DNA of 64,000 nucleotides, from contig NZ_BCTX01000015.1 in assembly GCF_001590985.1 (NCBI RefSeq), forward strand, positions 1 to 64,000, given 5' to 3'. The DNA is from Novosphingobium naphthalenivorans NBRC 102051. GTDB lineage: Bacteria; Pseudomonadota; Alphaproteobacteria; Sphingomonadales; Sphingomonadaceae. Of this stretch, positions 18,919-29,657 are shown in pieces. A program made the position numbers and the translations under genes. The stretch's first letter is position 1, and each line of letters begins with the position of its first letter. The notes beneath the pieces are model-generated. The model worked only from the letters and a program-made list of their open reading frames with translations. It made no database searches and had not been told where the DNA came from.

Positions 18919-19794
18919 ATGTTCTCGGGGTCTATTCCGGCACTTGTCACACCGTTTCGCGACGAGACGTTTGACGAGCCGGCTTTCTGCCGTCTGGTTG
19001 AGTGGCAGATCGAGAAAGGCTCATCCGCGCTGGTCCCTTGCGGCACCACCGGCGAATCGCCGACAATCAGCCTTGAAGAGCACATGCGCATTACCGACGT
19101 GTGCATCGAAGTGACGGCTGGCCGTGTTCCGGTGATCGCCGGGGCGGGATCGAATTCGACGGCCGACGCCATCATGCTTGCCCGCCACGCCGAGGAAGCC
19201 GGCGCCGATGCCGTGCTGGTCGTCTCACCGTATTACAACAAGCCGAACCAGGAAGGCCTGTTCCAGCATTTCAAGCATATCCACGATGCCATCGGCATTC
19301 CTGTGGTGCTCTACAACATTCCCGGCCGCTCGATCGTCGATCTGGGGCTGGAAACCATGGTGCGGCTGGCGGAACTGCCGCGCATCGTCGGCGTGAAGGA
19401 TGCGACCGGCGATATCGCGCGTGTTTCGGACTATCGCCGCGCGATCGGCGAGGGCTTCTGCCAGCTTTCCGGCTGCGACGAGAGTGCGCTGGCTCATTTC
19501 GCGCACGGCGGCTCGGGCTGCATTTCGGTGACGGCCAATGTCGCGCCCAAGCTCTGTGCCGATTTCCAGGCGGCCTGCGCGGCGGGCGACATCGTTGCCG
19601 CGCGCACCCTCAACGACAAGCTGCACCCGCTGCACCGCGCGATGTTCGCCGATTGCTCGCCGGGGCCGGTCAAGTACGCGATGACGCGCGTGTTCGACTG
19701 GATGACTGCCGACGTGCGCCTGCCGGTCGTGCCTTGCAGCGATGCCGCCCGCCAGGCGGTGGATCAGGCCCTCGCGCACGCGGGCCTGATCTGA
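18919..19794 (+). CDS. dapA: 4-hydroxy-tetrahydrodipicolinate synthase DapA
   Basis: DapA condenses pyruvate and aspartate semialdehyde, the first step of the diaminopimelate/lysine branch. The 291-aa TIM-barrel protein starts MFSGSIPALVTPF and has CGTTGESPT (Thr44-Thr45 of the proton relay), YYNKPNQEG, Tyr at 132 (VLYNIPGRS) and the Schiff-base Lys at 160 (GVKDATGD). Length and motifs are typical. In many alphaproteobacteria the order is slt-dapA-smpB; here that order is kept but a peptidase gene on the other strand has been placed between dapA and smpB. No lysine riboswitch is seen in the 100-base upstream region. Confidence 0.96.
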   Translation: MFSGSIPALVTPFRDETFDEPAFCRLVEWQIEKGSSALVPCGTTGESPTISLEEHMRITDVCIEVTAGRVPVIAGAGSNSTADAIMLARHAEEAGADAVLVVSPYYNKPNQEGLFQHFKHIHDAIGIPVVLYNIPGRSIVDLGLETMVRLAELPRIVGVKDATGDIARVSDYRRAIGEGFCQLSGCDESALAHFAHGGSGCISVTANVAPKLCADFQAACAAGDIVAARTLNDKLHPLHRAMFADCSPGPVKYAMTRVFDWMTADVRLPVVPCSDAARQAVDQALAHAGLI

Positions 19795-19825
19795 CCGGCC
19801 ACGGACCGTTGCCACCCCGGCGGGG

Positions 19826-21763
19826 TCAGTCCGCCGGGTTGTATTTCTGGACGAAAGCCATGGCCGCCTGCAGCATCTGCTTGCGGGTATCGGCGCGGGA
19901 GAGCCAGTGGTCCTCTTCCTTGAGCGTGACGAAGTCATAGGGCTTGTGGGCATCCTTGAGCGCGTCGGCCATGGCGAGGCTCTGCTTGTAATAGACGACA
20001 GTATCGTCCTTGCCGTGGATCAGCAGGATCGGCGCATCCGCACGGCTGGCGAACTTGCGCGGCGAGATGCTGTCATAGCCTTTGGGATCGCCCAGAAATT
20101 GCCGCAGGACCCGTTTGGTCATGCGTGAGCCGTTGCTGGCATAGACGTCGGCGTCATACATCATGTCGACATCTGCGACTCCGGCGACAGCCACGGAACA
20201 GCGGTAGAAGCCCTGTTGCAAAGTCACGCCGGCAAGGGCCGCGTAGCCGCCGTAGCTGGCCCCCATGATGCAGGCGCGCTTGGGATCGACGATCCCGCGT
20301 TTGACCAGTTCGGCCAACCCGTCGGTCATGTCGCTCAGCATCCTGTGCCCCCATTCCCCGTCGCCCGCGTGCTGGAAGGCATCGCCGCGATTGGTCGAGC
20401 CGCGGAAATTGGGCTGGAATACGGCATAGCCGCGCGAGGCGAAGGCCTGGGCCCACCAGTTGAAGGCGACTTCGTCGTGCGAGGCGGGGCCGCCGTGCGG
20501 GAATACGATGACCGGAAGGTTCCTGGCTTCGCGCCCCGGCGGCAGCGTCAGGATGCCGTCCATTTCCAGACCGTCGCTGGCTGCGTAGTCCACTTTCGAT
20601 ATCGGGCCGACATCACTCGCATTGATGAGAGGGCGTTCGTTACCGATCGGGTCCGCCCGGCGATGGGGAAGGTCGACGATGAACCAGGTGCCGCTGTCCT
20701 TGTTGCCGTTGGTGCGGACAAGGACTTTGGTGAAGTCCGGCGTCCAGTCGACGAGCCGGGTGTCGCGCCCGGGAAAGGCAGCGAAGATCTTGGCGATCAA
20801 CTTGTCCAGCACCGGATCGAACATCACTGTCTTGGGCGTGTCGCTGCGTTCGCGGTAGCCGATGATGCGGCCGGACGTGCGGTCGGTGTAAATGCGTTCA
20901 ACCGCGGTGTCGGCCAGGAATTCCTGCGGCGTGCCTCCCACCAGCGGGACTTCGAACCAGCGCTTGTTTCCGTCCTCATCCTCGATCGCGTAAATGATCG
21001 TCGAGCCGTCCTTGCCGAAGGACAGGAGGCTGATGTCGCCGGTGGGCGCCAGGCCTTGCGCCAGAGTGTCGTGGCGGGCGTTGCTGATATGCCAGGCCCC
21101 CTTGTCCTCGGAGACGTCGAGCGTGGCGGCAACGGTTCCGTCCGGATCGACCAGCCAGTCGGTGTAATGTCCCTCTGACGGCGGTTTGGCGACCAGCCGG
21201 GCCCGGTCTTTGCTCAGATCAACCGCATAGAGGCCAGCGCGGCCATGGCGGAAGTAAACGCCATTTCCCGAGACATCCATGGCGATCCCGCCGAAATAGC
21301 CCGTCGTCTTGCCGTCGACCTTGCGGATGCCATAGCGGCCGCGCGTGGTGTTCGCGATTGAGGCTGTCCGCGAGAAGAGCATTTCCGAGTGATACGGGTC
21401 GAGCGAGATGACGATCGTCCCGGTCATCTCGTACTTGTCGAGCGTGAAAGTGGGGCCAAGCGAGACCGTGGCGGTGTTGGTCACGAGCAGGGTCTTGTCG
21501 TCGGCCCAGTCCAGCCAGCGTATCTTGGATTTTCCGGCCGGGGCGGAGAAGAGAATATTGCCCTCGGGATCGATGGCGACGACGCGCGCTTCGCCGCCGA
21601 TTTTCGCCAGCGTGGCGATCTTGCCGCCGGGCGAGATGGCCATGTCCTCCACCGAAGGCAGGTCGCCATAGGCATCGAGCGGCGGCGGCGCGGCCAGTGC
21701 CGGCCATGACGTTGCAGTCAGCAGAAATGCCGGCGCGAGGGCCGGCAGGATAGTCTTGCGCAC
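19826..21763 (-). CDS. S9 family prolyl-oligopeptidase-like peptidase, exported
   Basis: A 645-aa serine peptidase. It has a signal peptide (RKTILPALAPAFLLTATSWPALA), an N-terminal beta-propeller region (about 25-390) and a C-terminal alpha/beta-hydrolase domain (about 395-640). The catalytic Ser is in MGASYGGYAAL, the Asp in LIHGKDDTVV and the His in EEDHWLSR, the full S9C pattern (acylaminoacyl/dipeptidyl peptidase type). The start is GTG at 21763: it begins the signal peptide and a GGGGGGA tract lies upstream. Frames further upstream look non-coding. It is convergent with dapA (31 bases between stops). Substrate unknown; such exported peptidases are numerous in sphingomonads. Confidence 0.9.
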   Translation of the reverse strand: MRKTILPALAPAFLLTATSWPALAAPPPLDAYGDLPSVEDMAISPGGKIATLAKIGGEARVVAIDPEGNILFSAPAGKSKIRWLDWADDKTLLVTNTATVSLGPTFTLDKYEMTGTIVISLDPYHSEMLFSRTASIANTTRGRYGIRKVDGKTTGYFGGIAMDVSGNGVYFRHGRAGLYAVDLSKDRARLVAKPPSEGHYTDWLVDPDGTVAATLDVSEDKGAWHISNARHDTLAQGLAPTGDISLLSFGKDGSTIIYAIEDEDGNKRWFEVPLVGGTPQEFLADTAVERIYTDRTSGRIIGYRERSDTPKTVMFDPVLDKLIAKIFAAFPGRDTRLVDWTPDFTKVLVRTNGNKDSGTWFIVDLPHRRADPIGNERPLINASDVGPISKVDYAASDGLEMDGILTLPPGREARNLPVIVFPHGGPASHDEVAFNWWAQAFASRGYAVFQPNFRGSTNRGDAFQHAGDGEWGHRMLSDMTDGLAELVKRGIVDPKRACIMGASYGGYAALAGVTLQQGFYRCSVAVAGVADVDMMYDADVYASNGSRMTKRVLRQFLGDPKGYDSISPRKFASRADAPILLIHGKDDTVVYYKQSLAMADALKDAHKPYDFVTLKEEDHWLSRADTRKQMLQAAMAFVQKYNPAD

Positions 21764-22023
21764 CTTGTTTGTATCCCCCCGTTTGCAAACGCTATTGCAG
21801 TAGGCGGTATCGCGATAGGTCCTGTGCAAGACAAGTATTTGACGGTGTTTCCTGCCCTTAACTCTTTGTAACTTTGCCTGCTTTGTGCCTTGGAGGCAGG
21901 GCAGGCAGGCGCGTTCACCGGGCATCTGTTGGCGGTGCGAGTGACGCATGGCCCCGCTGCTGGTGGGATTCGCCGAAAGGGCCGTTTTCTTTTCGCGCGC
22001 GCATCCCTACATGGCGCACCACC

Positions 22024-22506
22024 ATGGCACGTCCGCAACATTCCACATTCGACAAGGTCAAGACCGTCGCCGAGAACCGCAGGGCCCGCTTCGACTATCA
22101 TATCGAGGACAAGTTCGAGGCCGGCATCGCGCTCACCGGGACCGAGGTGAAGAGCCTGCGCTTCGGCGAAGGCTCGATCGCCGAGTCCTATGCCGAGATC
22201 AAGAACGGCGAATGCTGGCTGGTGAATGCCAATGTGCCCGAATTCAGCCACGGCAACCGCTTCAACCACGAGCCCAAGCGCCCGCGCAAGCTGCTGCTCC
22301 ACGAGCGCGAGATCGCCAAGCTGCAGGGCGCGGTGGAGCGCAAGGGCATGACGCTGGTGCCGCTGTCGGTCTATTTCAACAGCCGCGGCCGCGCGAAGGT
22401 CGAACTGGCGCTTGCCAAGGGCAAGAACGCGGCGGACAAGCGGCATACGATCAAGGAACGCGACTGGAAGCGCGATCAGGCCAGGATTTTGCGGGACAAC
22501 CGATGA
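22024..22506 (+). CDS. smpB: SsrA-binding protein SmpB
   Basis: SmpB binds tmRNA and brings it to stalled ribosomes for trans-translation. The 160-aa protein starts [25 protein letters not shown] (first part of the OB fold) and contains [68 protein letters not shown] and a C-terminal [12 protein letters not shown] tail, matching SmpB throughout. It overlaps the next gene by ATGA, giving a smpB-DUF2062-cckA operon. The ssrA gene itself is not in the window. Confidence 0.96.
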   Translation: MARPQHSTFDKVKTVAENRRARFDYHIEDKFEAGIALTGTEVKSLRFGEGSIAESYAEIKNGECWLVNANVPEFSHGNRFNHEPKRPRKLLLHEREIAKLQGAVERKGMTLVPLSVYFNSRGRAKVELALAKGKNAADKRHTIKERDWKRDQARILRDNR

Positions 22507-23114
22507 ACACCTTTCTTTCCCGCATGGGCCGCTGGCTGCACCGTCAGATGCCGACGCACGAACAGCTTGAGGCGAATCGCTTCACGGCGCCTTTCGCACA
22601 CCGTCCGGAACTGTTCCGGTTTACCCGCCGTTCGGTGCCGCGTGGCGTTGCGGTGGGCCTGCTGGTGGGCATCTTCGCGCTGATCCCCGGCGTGCAGATC
22701 GTCGGGGCGGCGCTGATGTGCGTGCCGTGCCGGGGCAATATCCCGCTCGCCGCTGCCATGACGTTCCTGTCCAATCCGGCGACGACACCGCTGATTCTCG
22801 CGGGATCGATCTGGATCGGCAACCTGCTGGGATACCACGCCGACCTGACGACGTTCTACGCGCTCTATGAACGTCATGCGGGGCTGGGGTCCTGGACGCA
22901 CTGGCTGGTGTCCGACGCCGCGCCCGCGCTGCTGGTGGGCCTCTTCGTGATTTCCACGGTCGCGGCCTCAATCGGCTATGTGCTTTCTGCCTGGTTCTGG
23001 CGTTTCTGGATCGGCCGCAAGCATCACGCCCGGCGGATGCGCTGGCACCACCAGGTGCATGGCACGACGCCCGATGCTCCGAAGACCCCCGCTGCCCCGG
23101 ATACCTCTGCATGA
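22503..23114 (+). CDS. DUF2062 integral membrane protein
   Basis: A 203-aa membrane protein of the DUF2062 family. The family block is [30 protein letters not shown] in consecutive segments, then [21 protein letters not shown] and GNLLGY. About four hydrophobic segments lie near 45-70, 85-110, 145-170 and 172-185. The N-terminus is amphipathic and basic and the C-terminus is a His/Pro-rich cytoplasmic tail. Function in the family is unknown. The start overlaps the smpB stop (ATGA) and its own stop overlaps the cckA start (ATGA), so translational coupling of all three genes is likely. Confidence 0.85.
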   Translation: MNTFLSRMGRWLHRQMPTHEQLEANRFTAPFAHRPELFRFTRRSVPRGVAVGLLVGIFALIPGVQIVGAALMCVPCRGNIPLAAAMTFLSNPATTPLILAGSIWIGNLLGYHADLTTFYALYERHAGLGSWTHWLVSDAAPALLVGLFVISTVAASIGYVLSAWFWRFWIGRKHHARRMRWHHQVHGTTPDAPKTPAAPDTSA

Positions 23115-25531
23115 AGCCCATGCCGGACGGGACCCGGCGTCTGCCCGATGCGCTGATCGTCGCTCTGGCCCTGATCCTGAGCGCTGGACTGGTCTGGCTG
23201 GTGTCCGGCGATAGCGTGCTGACGGTGATCTTCCTGGCCGCCATGGCCGTATTCGCCGCACTGGCCTGGATGATCTCGCACCGCCGGACTCCTGAGACCG
23301 AACCCGAGTTCGCACAGCCGGACTGGTCGGTGACGGTGACGGCGATCGACAGGCCGGATACGGCAGTTTCGGTGACGGACCGTGCCGGGCGTCTGGTCTG
23401 CGCCAATGCCTGTCACGAAGCATGGTTCGGCGTCGCCAGTGCGCCGCCGCGGCTGCCGGTCGACGATGCCTCGCTCGAATGTCTGGCGGATGCCACGCGC
23501 CTCGTCTGGCGCGAAGGTTCTGCAGAAACCGAGGTCGCTGGCCATCACGGCGAACGCTGGTGGGTGGAGGCGCGGCGGGCCGGGCGCGGTGACGATTTCC
23601 TCGTCTGGCGCATCACCCCGGTGAATGCGGCCGATTTCGTGGGCGATCTGGTGCGCCATCTCGATGGCAAGCTTGGCCGCTCTCTGGCAAAGGCGGGCAT
23701 TGCCGCCGCGCTGGTCGATCCCGATGGCATGATCCGCGCCGCCAGCACCGGCTTTGCCGAGCGCGCCGCCGGCGATGCGCTGGCTGACATGACCGGGCAG
23801 GACTTCGTTTCGCTGCTGACCCAGGACGAGGGCGAGCGCATCGGCTGGGCCCGCGAAGGCGGCCGCGGCAGCGCGCTGGTGCTCTATCACCTGCCGGTCG
23901 CAGATCCCGATCTGCCGGTCGAGCCCGATCCCAACACCACCCCCTCGCTGATGCTGGTGGTGGAAGCGGGGCAGGGCATCGGCGCCAGTGCGGGCGGAAG
24001 CGCCGCCGTGCCGCATCTCGAAGCGCTGCTCAGCCAGCTTCCGCTCGGCCTTGCCATGGGCGACCGTGACGGACGCCTGCTGTTTGCCAATCCGGCCTTC
24101 ATGCGCGCCGCCGGGCGGGAAGGGCAGGCCCCGCCGACCTATCCGACCGACCTTGTCGTCCGCGAGGACAAGCGCGCCCTGTCCGAAGCGATCCGCCGTT
24201 TCGCGCAAGGCCCCGCGATGGCCGGCGACATCGCCATCCGCCTCACCACCCAGCCTGACGATCCGGTCTCGCTCAGTCTCGCCGGCGTGCGCGGTCTGGG
24301 CGAAGCGGCGGTGCTGCTGGGGCTGACCGACACTTCGGAGGAAACCCGGCTCAAGCGGCAGGTCGCGCAGGCCACCAAGATGCAGGCCGTCGGCCAGCTC
24401 GCGGGCGGCGTTGCGCACGATTTCAACAATGTGCTCACCGCGATTCTCGGCACCTGCGATCTCATGCTGATGCGCCACACGCCAGGCGATTCGGACTATG
24501 ACGACATCCAGCAGATCCGCGCCAATTCGAACCGCGCCGCTTCGCTGACCCGCCAGCTTCTGGCCTTTTCGCGCCAGCAGACGCTGCGGCCCGAAGTGCT
24601 GCAGCTTCCCGATGTCGTCGCCGATGTCTCGCAGATGCTGCGCCGCCTGATCGGCGAGAAGATCCAGTTCGTCGTCAGCCATGACCGCGATCTTGGCCCG
24701 GTACGCGCCGACCCGACCCAGCTTGAGCAGGTCATCGTCAATCTCGCGGTGAACGCGCGCGATGCCATGCAGTCGCGCGGGGATGGCTCGGGCACGCTGA
24801 CGCTGGCCACCCGCAAGGTGAGCACCACCGACGTGCGCGCCATGCGCAGCGAGATCATCCCGGCGGGCGAATATACCGCGCTGATCGTCGAGGATACCGG
24901 CGGTGGCATTCCGCCCGAGCATCTCGGCAAGATCTTCGAGCCGTTCTTCACCACCAAGGAACAGGGCAAGGGCACCGGCCTCGGCCTCTCGACCGTTTAC
25001 GGCATCGTCAAGCAGTCGGGCGGCTTCATCTTCGCCGAAAGCGAAGTGGGCAAGGGCACGCGCTTCATCGTTTACCTGCCGGTGTACCACGTCGCCCCCG
25101 GCAGCCTGTCCGACAGTGCGCCCGCCAAGGAAGAGGCGCCGGTCAGCCAGTGGGCGGGCGGCGGCCGCATTCTCCTTGTCGAGGACGAGGACCCGGTGCG
25201 CATGGTCGCCGAGCGCTCGCTGATGCGGCAGGGCTACGAAGTGACCAGCGCGCGCGACGGCGAGGAAGGGCTCGTGCTGGTGGAAGAGGGCGGCCAGTTC
25301 GATCTCGTCGTGTCCGATGTGGTCATGCCGTCGATGGACGGCCCCGCCATGGCCCGCGAGATCCGCAAGATCGCGCCGCACCTACCGGTTCTGTTCATGT
25401 CCGGCTATGCCGAGGAACAGCTGCGCAAGGAAATCGGCCTCACCAACGCCTGGTTCATGCCCAAGCCGTTCTCGGTGCAGCAGTTGGGTGAGAAAGTGGG
25501 CGACGTGCTGGCACGCACCGCCAAAAATTGA
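23111..25531 (+). CDS. cckA: hybrid histidine kinase/phosphatase CckA (cell-cycle regulator)
   Basis: CckA phosphorylates, through ChpT, the master regulators CtrA and CpdR in alphaproteobacteria. The 806-aa protein has two transmembrane helices (about 13-33 and 36-56), two PAS-like sensor regions (about 75-200 and 290-415), a HisKA domain with the phospho-acceptor in [17 protein letters not shown], an HATPase domain ([39 protein letters not shown]) and a C-terminal receiver (about 685-800; [10 protein letters not shown], phospho-acceptor Asp in [13 protein letters not shown], Lys in PKPFS). This layout and the motif VAHDFNN are CckA hallmarks. It is the last gene of the smpB operon and is followed by a repeat and recA. 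SciP, which acts on the same circuit, is encoded at 40 kb. Confidence 0.95.
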   Translation: MKPMPDGTRRLPDALIVALALILSAGLVWLVSGDSVLTVIFLAAMAVFAALAWMISHRRTPETEPEFAQPDWSVTVTAIDRPDTAVSVTDRAGRLVCANACHEAWFGVASAPPRLPVDDASLECLADATRLVWREGSAETEVAGHHGERWWVEARRAGRGDDFLVWRITPVNAADFVGDLVRHLDGKLGRSLAKAGIAAALVDPDGMIRAASTGFAERAAGDALADMTGQDFVSLLTQDEGERIGWAREGGRGSALVLYHLPVADPDLPVEPDPNTTPSLMLVVEAGQGIGASAGGSAAVPHLEALLSQLPLGLAMGDRDGRLLFANPAFMRAAGREGQAPPTYPTDLVVREDKRALSEAIRRFAQGPAMAGDIAIRLTTQPDDPVSLSLAGVRGLGEAAVLLGLTDTSEETRLKRQVAQATKMQAVGQLAGGVAHDFNNVLTAILGTCDLMLMRHTPGDSDYDDIQQIRANSNRAASLTRQLLAFSRQQTLRPEVLQLPDVVADVSQMLRRLIGEKIQFVVSHDRDLGPVRADPTQLEQVIVNLAVNARDAMQSRGDGSGTLTLATRKVSTTDVRAMRSEIIPAGEYTALIVEDTGGGIPPEHLGKIFEPFFTTKEQGKGTGLGLSTVYGIVKQSGGFIFAESEVGKGTRFIVYLPVYHVAPGSLSDSAPAKEEAPVSQWAGGGRILLVEDEDPVRMVAERSLMRQGYEVTSARDGEEGLVLVEEGGQFDLVVSDVVMPSMDGPAMAREIRKIAPHLPVLFMSGYAEEQLRKEIGLTNAWFMPKPFSVQQLGEKVGDVLARTAKN

Positions 25532-25542
25532 CGCCTGCCAAA

Positions 25543-25602
25543 TTCCTCCCTGTCGCGTAGCGATGGGGAGAGGGACCGCCCGCGAAGCGGGTGGTGGAGG
25601 GG
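25543..25602 (+). repeat. REP-like intergenic hairpin repeat, copy A
   Basis: Copy of a two-hairpin element: an imperfect CTCCC...GGGGAG hairpin, GGGACC, a variable GC stem (CCGC/GCGG type), then GGTGGAGGGG. The same architecture is found at 26811-26869 and twice at 55119-55245. It follows the cckA stop by about 11 bases and may end that transcript. Confidence 0.8.
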
Positions 25603-25642
25603 TATGCCCCCGCCCGCAATTAAATTTGGGAAAACTCCCTTT

Positions 25643-25657
25643 GTTCTCCTCTTGTTC
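25643..25657. promoter_or_regulatory. LexA (SOS) box of recA
   Basis: GTTC (25643-25646), seven bases, GTTC (25654-25657): the alphaproteobacterial SOS direct repeat. The second GTTC is also the left arm of a GTTCACCGTGAAC palindrome (25654-25666). It lies about 77 bases before the recA start, where a promoter would be expected. Confidence 0.85.
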
Positions 25658-25733
25658 ACCGTGAACAAATGCGATACATCGTTCCCCGTGACGTTGACCT
25701 TTCCGGTCAGACCGGTAGCAAAGGGGAAGTGTA

Positions 25734-26804
25734 ATGGCTGCTCAGCTCAAGCTGATCCAGGAAGGCAAGGACAAGGAATCGATGGACCGTCAAAAGGCGC
25801 TCGAAGCAGCGCTCGCCCAGATTGACCGCGCGTTCGGCAAGGGCAGCGCGATGAAGCTGGGCTCCAAGGAGACGATGCAGATCGAGGCGATCTCCACCGG
25901 CTCGCTGGGTCTCGATATCGCGCTCGGCATCGGCGGTCTGCCCAAGGGCCGCATTGTCGAAATCTACGGTCCGGAAAGCTCGGGCAAGACCACGCTGGCG
26001 CTCCACGCCATTGCCGAAGCACAGAAGGCGGGTGGCACCGCGGCTTTTGTCGACGCCGAACACGCGCTCGACCCGGTCTATGCGAAGAAGCTGGGTGTTG
26101 ATATCGACGAACTGATCGTCTCGCAGCCCGACACCGGCGAGCAGGCGCTGGAAATCACCGATACGCTGGTGCGTTCGAACGCGATCGACGTGCTGGTGGT
26201 GGACTCGGTCGCCGCGCTCGTTCCTCGTGCCGAAATCGAAGGCGAGATGGGCGACAGTCACGTCGGCCTGCAGGCCCGCCTGATGAGCCAGGCGCTGCGC
26301 AAGCTGACCGGCTCGATCAACCGCTCCAAGTGCCTCGTGATCTTCATCAACCAGGTCCGCATGAAAATCGGTGTGATGTACGGCAATCCCGAGACGACTA
26401 CGGGCGGCAACGCGCTCAAGTTCTACGCCTCGGTCCGCCTCGACATCCGCCGCACGGGCCAGATCAAGGATCGCGACGACATCGTTGGCAACGCCACGCG
26501 CGTGAAGGTCGTCAAGAACAAGGTGGCGCCGCCGTTCAAGCAGGTCGAATTCGACATCATGTATGGTGAGGGCATTTCCAAGATCGGCGAAATCCTCGAC
26601 CTTGGCGTCAAGGCGGGCATCGTCGAGAAGTCGGGCGCGTGGTTCAGCTACGATTCGATCCGTATCGGGCAGGGCCGCGAGAATGCGAAGACCTACCTGA
26701 AGGAAAATCCCGAAGTCTGCGACCGCCTCGAAAAGGCCATCCGCGGCCGGACCGAAGGGCTTGCCGAGGAAATGATGGTCGGCCCTTCGGCCGACGACGA
26801 ATAA
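25734..26804 (+). CDS. recA: recombinase RecA
   Basis: RecA forms ATP-dependent filaments on single-stranded DNA, promotes strand exchange and triggers LexA self-cleavage. The 356-aa protein has the Walker A loop GPESSGKTT (79-87), the Walker B region [12 protein letters not shown], the MAW motif and L1/L2 loops ([22 protein letters not shown] in consecutive parts; [20 protein letters not shown]) and a short acidic C-terminal tail (GPSADDE). AAGGGGAAGT precedes ATG 25734. A LexA box upstream shows SOS control, and a REP-like hairpin 6 bases after the stop probably protects or terminates the message. Confidence 0.98.
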   Translation: MAAQLKLIQEGKDKESMDRQKALEAALAQIDRAFGKGSAMKLGSKETMQIEAISTGSLGLDIALGIGGLPKGRIVEIYGPESSGKTTLALHAIAEAQKAGGTAAFVDAEHALDPVYAKKLGVDIDELIVSQPDTGEQALEITDTLVRSNAIDVLVVDSVAALVPRAEIEGEMGDSHVGLQARLMSQALRKLTGSINRSKCLVIFINQVRMKIGVMYGNPETTTGGNALKFYASVRLDIRRTGQIKDRDDIVGNATRVKVVKNKVAPPFKQVEFDIMYGEGISKIGEILDLGVKAGIVEKSGAWFSYDSIRIGQGRENAKTYLKENPEVCDRLEKAIRGRTEGLAEEMMVGPSADDE

Positions 26805-26810
26805 GTTTCA

Positions 26811-26869
26811 TTCCTCCCCGAGCTTGCTCGGGGAGGGGGACCGCCGCCGCAGGCGGTGGTGGAGGGGGA
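26811..26869 (+). repeat. REP-like intergenic hairpin repeat, copy B
   Basis: Starts TTCCTCCCCG, forms a strong hairpin (CTCCCCGAGC with GCTCGGGGAG), then GGGGACC, a GCCGCC...GGCGG stem and GGTGGAGGGGG. Same layout as copies A and D. It begins 6 bases after the recA stop and probably works as a terminator-like or RNA-stabilising element. Confidence 0.85.
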
Positions 26870-27011
26870 TTGCTCCCCCTCGTGGCAGGCGGGCCGTTGC
26901 GTGCAAACCCGCGGCTCTTTTGTGGCCGGATACCATCCATCGCAATTCCCGAACACGCTGACTGCACCAAGCGGCTTGCCGACCTCGCGCGCGTGGCTTA
27001 TCGGCGCCAAC

Positions 27012-29657
27012 ATGCAGACGACGAACGAGATCCGCCGGTCCTTCCTCGATTACTTCGGCTCACAGGGCCATGAAGTGGTGCAGTCAGCGCCGCTCGTGCC
27101 CTATAATGATCCGACGCTGATGTTCGTGAACGCGGGCATGGTCCCGTTCAAGAACGTCTTTACGGGGCTGGAAACCCGCGCCACGCCGCGCGCCACCTCC
27201 TCGCAGAAGTGCGTGCGCGCGGGCGGCAAGCACAACGATCTCGACAACGTCGGCTATACCGCACGCCATCACACCTTCTTCGAGATGCTGGGGAATTTCT
27301 CCTTCGGCGATTACTTCAAGGAACAGGCGATCACCCACGCCTGGACCCTGCTGACGAAGGAATGGGCGCTCCCGGTCGAAAAGCTGCTCGTCACCGTCTA
27401 TCACACCGACGATGAAGCCTTCGATCTGTGGAAGAAGATCGCCGGGCTTCCCGACCAGAAGATCATCCGCATCCCCACCAAGGACAATTTCTGGGCCATG
27501 GGCGATGACGGCCCGTGCGGCCCGTGTTCGGAAATCTTCTACGATCACGGCGACCACATCTGGGGCGGCCCTCCGGGATCGCCCGAGGAAGATGGCGACC
27601 GCTTCATCGAGATCTGGAACCTCGTGTTCATGCAGTTCGAGCAGGCCGCCGGCGAGATCGTCGGTAACCTGCCCAAGCCCTCGATCGATACCGGCATGGG
27701 GCTGGAGCGCATCTCGGCGGTCATGCAGGGCGTGCATGACAACTACGATATCGACACCTTCAAGGCGCTGATCGCCGCCTCGGAAAGCCTCACCGGCGTC
27801 AAGGCCGAGGGCGCCACGCAGGCCAGCCACCGCGTCATTGCCGACCACTTGCGCTCGACCAGCTTCCTGCTCGCCGACGGCGTGCTGCCCTCGAATGAAG
27901 GGCGCGGCTATGTCCTGCGCCGCATCATGCGCCGCGCCATGCGCCATGCGCATCTGCTCGGCGCCAAGGACCCGCTGATGCACCGCCTCGTGCCCGCGCT
28001 GGTCGCCGAAATGGGCCAGGCCTATCCCGAGCTCGGCCGCGCGCAGCCGCTGATCGAGGAAACGCTGGAGCGCGAGGAAGTGCAGTTCCGTCGCACGCTC
28101 TCGAACGGCCTCAAGCTGCTCGATGAAGCGACGGCCGAGATGGGCGAGGGCGCCCAGCTTCCCGGCGAGACCGCGTTCAAGCTCTACGATACGTATGGCT
28201 TCCCCTACGACCTCACCGAGGATGCCCTGCGCCCGCGCGGCATCTCGGTCGACAAGGACGGGTTCGATGCCGCCATGGCCCAGCAGAAGGCCGCTGCGCG
28301 CGCCGCGTGGAAGGGCTCGGGGCAGGCGGCGGACAGCGAAGTCTGGTTCGACATCGCCGAGCGCGAAGGCGCCAGCGAGTTCACCGGCTACACCTCGACC
28401 TCCGGCGAAGGCCGCGTTGTGGCTCTGGTCGTCGATGGCAAGGAAGTCGGGAGCGCCAAGGCTGGCGATGCGGTGACGGTGCTCACCAACCAGACCCCGT
28501 TCTACGGCGAATCGGGCGGCCAGGTCGGCGATGCCGGCACGATCACGGGCAAGGATCTGAAGATCGCGATTGCGGATACCGCCAAGCCGCTCGGCCGCCT
28601 GCACGCGATGAGCGGCACGGTGGAAGCGGGCACGATCAAGGTGGGCGACGTGGTCAACCTTGCAGTGGACGTGGCGCGCCGCGATGCGATCCGCGCCAAC
28701 CACTCGGCCACGCACTTGCTGCACGCGGCGCTGCGGGGCCGGTTGGGCGATCACGTCACCCAGAAGGGCTCGATGGTTTCCGCCGACCGCCTGCGCTTCG
28801 ACTTCTCGCAGCCCACGGCGCTTTCGGCCGAGGATATCGCTGCGATCGAAGCCGAAGTGAACGCCGAAGTACGCGCCAACGAGCCGGTGCTCACCCGCCT
28901 GATGACGCCCGAGGATGCCATTGCGGCAGGCGCCATGGCGCTGTTCGGCGAGAAGTACGGCGATGAAGTGCGCGTGCTCTCGATGGGCCGCAACACGGGC
29001 GATCATGCCTATTCGGTCGAACTGTGCGGCGGCACCCACGTGCGTGCCACCGGCGATATCGGCGTGTTCCGCATCGTTTCGGAAAGCGCCGTCAGCTCCG
29101 GCGTGCGCCGCATCGAGGCATTGACCGGCGAAGGCGCGCGCCAGTGGCTGGTGGGCCGTGAGGACGCGCTCAAGAACGCGGCGGGCCTGCTGCGCACCAA
29201 TCCCGAAGACGTCGAGAACCGCATCGCCGCGCTGCTCGACGAGCGCAAGAAGCTCGAACGCGAACTGGCCGAAGCCAAGAAGGCGCTGGCGCTGGGCGGC
29301 GGCGGTGCCGCGTCCGGTCCGGCGGATGAGACTGTCAATGGCGTGACGTTCTCGGGCCAGGTGCTCGAAGGCCTCGATCCCAAGGAACTGCGCGGCCTGC
29401 TCGATCAGGCCAAGCAGCGCATGGGTTCGGGCGTGGCGGCGATCGTCGCGGTGAACGAGGGCAAGGCCTCGATTGCCGTGGCCGTGACCGACGATCTCAA
29501 GGACAAGGCGAGCGCCGTCGATCTGGTCCGCGCGGGCGTGGCCGCGCTCGGCGGCAAGGGTGGCGGTGGCCGTCCCGACATGGCGCAGGGCGGCGGTCCG
29601 GACGGCGACAAGGCAGCCGATGCCATCGCGGCGGTGAAGGCTGTGCTGGCGGGGTGA
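27012..29657 (+). CDS. alaS: alanyl-tRNA synthetase AlaS
   Basis: AlaS charges tRNA-Ala and edits mischarged Ser and Gly. The 881-aa protein starts [15 protein letters not shown] and shows the class II catalytic core ([50 protein letters not shown]), the tRNA-recognition region, the editing domain with [11 protein letters not shown] and the zinc-binding CGGTHV, and the C-terminal coiled coil and C-Ala domain ending [13 protein letters not shown]. All are typical (876 aa in E. coli). The cckA-recA-alaS order is conserved in sphingomonads. The next gene overlaps its stop by GTGA. Confidence 0.97.
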   Translation: MQTTNEIRRSFLDYFGSQGHEVVQSAPLVPYNDPTLMFVNAGMVPFKNVFTGLETRATPRATSSQKCVRAGGKHNDLDNVGYTARHHTFFEMLGNFSFGDYFKEQAITHAWTLLTKEWALPVEKLLVTVYHTDDEAFDLWKKIAGLPDQKIIRIPTKDNFWAMGDDGPCGPCSEIFYDHGDHIWGGPPGSPEEDGDRFIEIWNLVFMQFEQAAGEIVGNLPKPSIDTGMGLERISAVMQGVHDNYDIDTFKALIAASESLTGVKAEGATQASHRVIADHLRSTSFLLADGVLPSNEGRGYVLRRIMRRAMRHAHLLGAKDPLMHRLVPALVAEMGQAYPELGRAQPLIEETLEREEVQFRRTLSNGLKLLDEATAEMGEGAQLPGETAFKLYDTYGFPYDLTEDALRPRGISVDKDGFDAAMAQQKAAARAAWKGSGQAADSEVWFDIAEREGASEFTGYTSTSGEGRVVALVVDGKEVGSAKAGDAVTVLTNQTPFYGESGGQVGDAGTITGKDLKIAIADTAKPLGRLHAMSGTVEAGTIKVGDVVNLAVDVARRDAIRANHSATHLLHAALRGRLGDHVTQKGSMVSADRLRFDFSQPTALSAEDIAAIEAEVNAEVRANEPVLTRLMTPEDAIAAGAMALFGEKYGDEVRVLSMGRNTGDHAYSVELCGGTHVRATGDIGVFRIVSESAVSSGVRRIEALTGEGARQWLVGREDALKNAAGLLRTNPEDVENRIAALLDERKKLERELAEAKKALALGGGGAASGPADETVNGVTFSGQVLEGLDPKELRGLLDQAKQRMGSGVAAIVAVNEGKASIAVAVTDDLKDKASAVDLVRAGVAALGGKGGGGRPDMAQGGGPDGDKAADAIAAVKAVLAG

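Noticed and set aside
23024-25381. 785-codon minus-strand frame opposite cckA
   Set aside because: Antisense shadow: low-complexity Arg/Ala/His translation, whereas the plus strand has intact PAS, HisKA, HATPase and receiver motifs.
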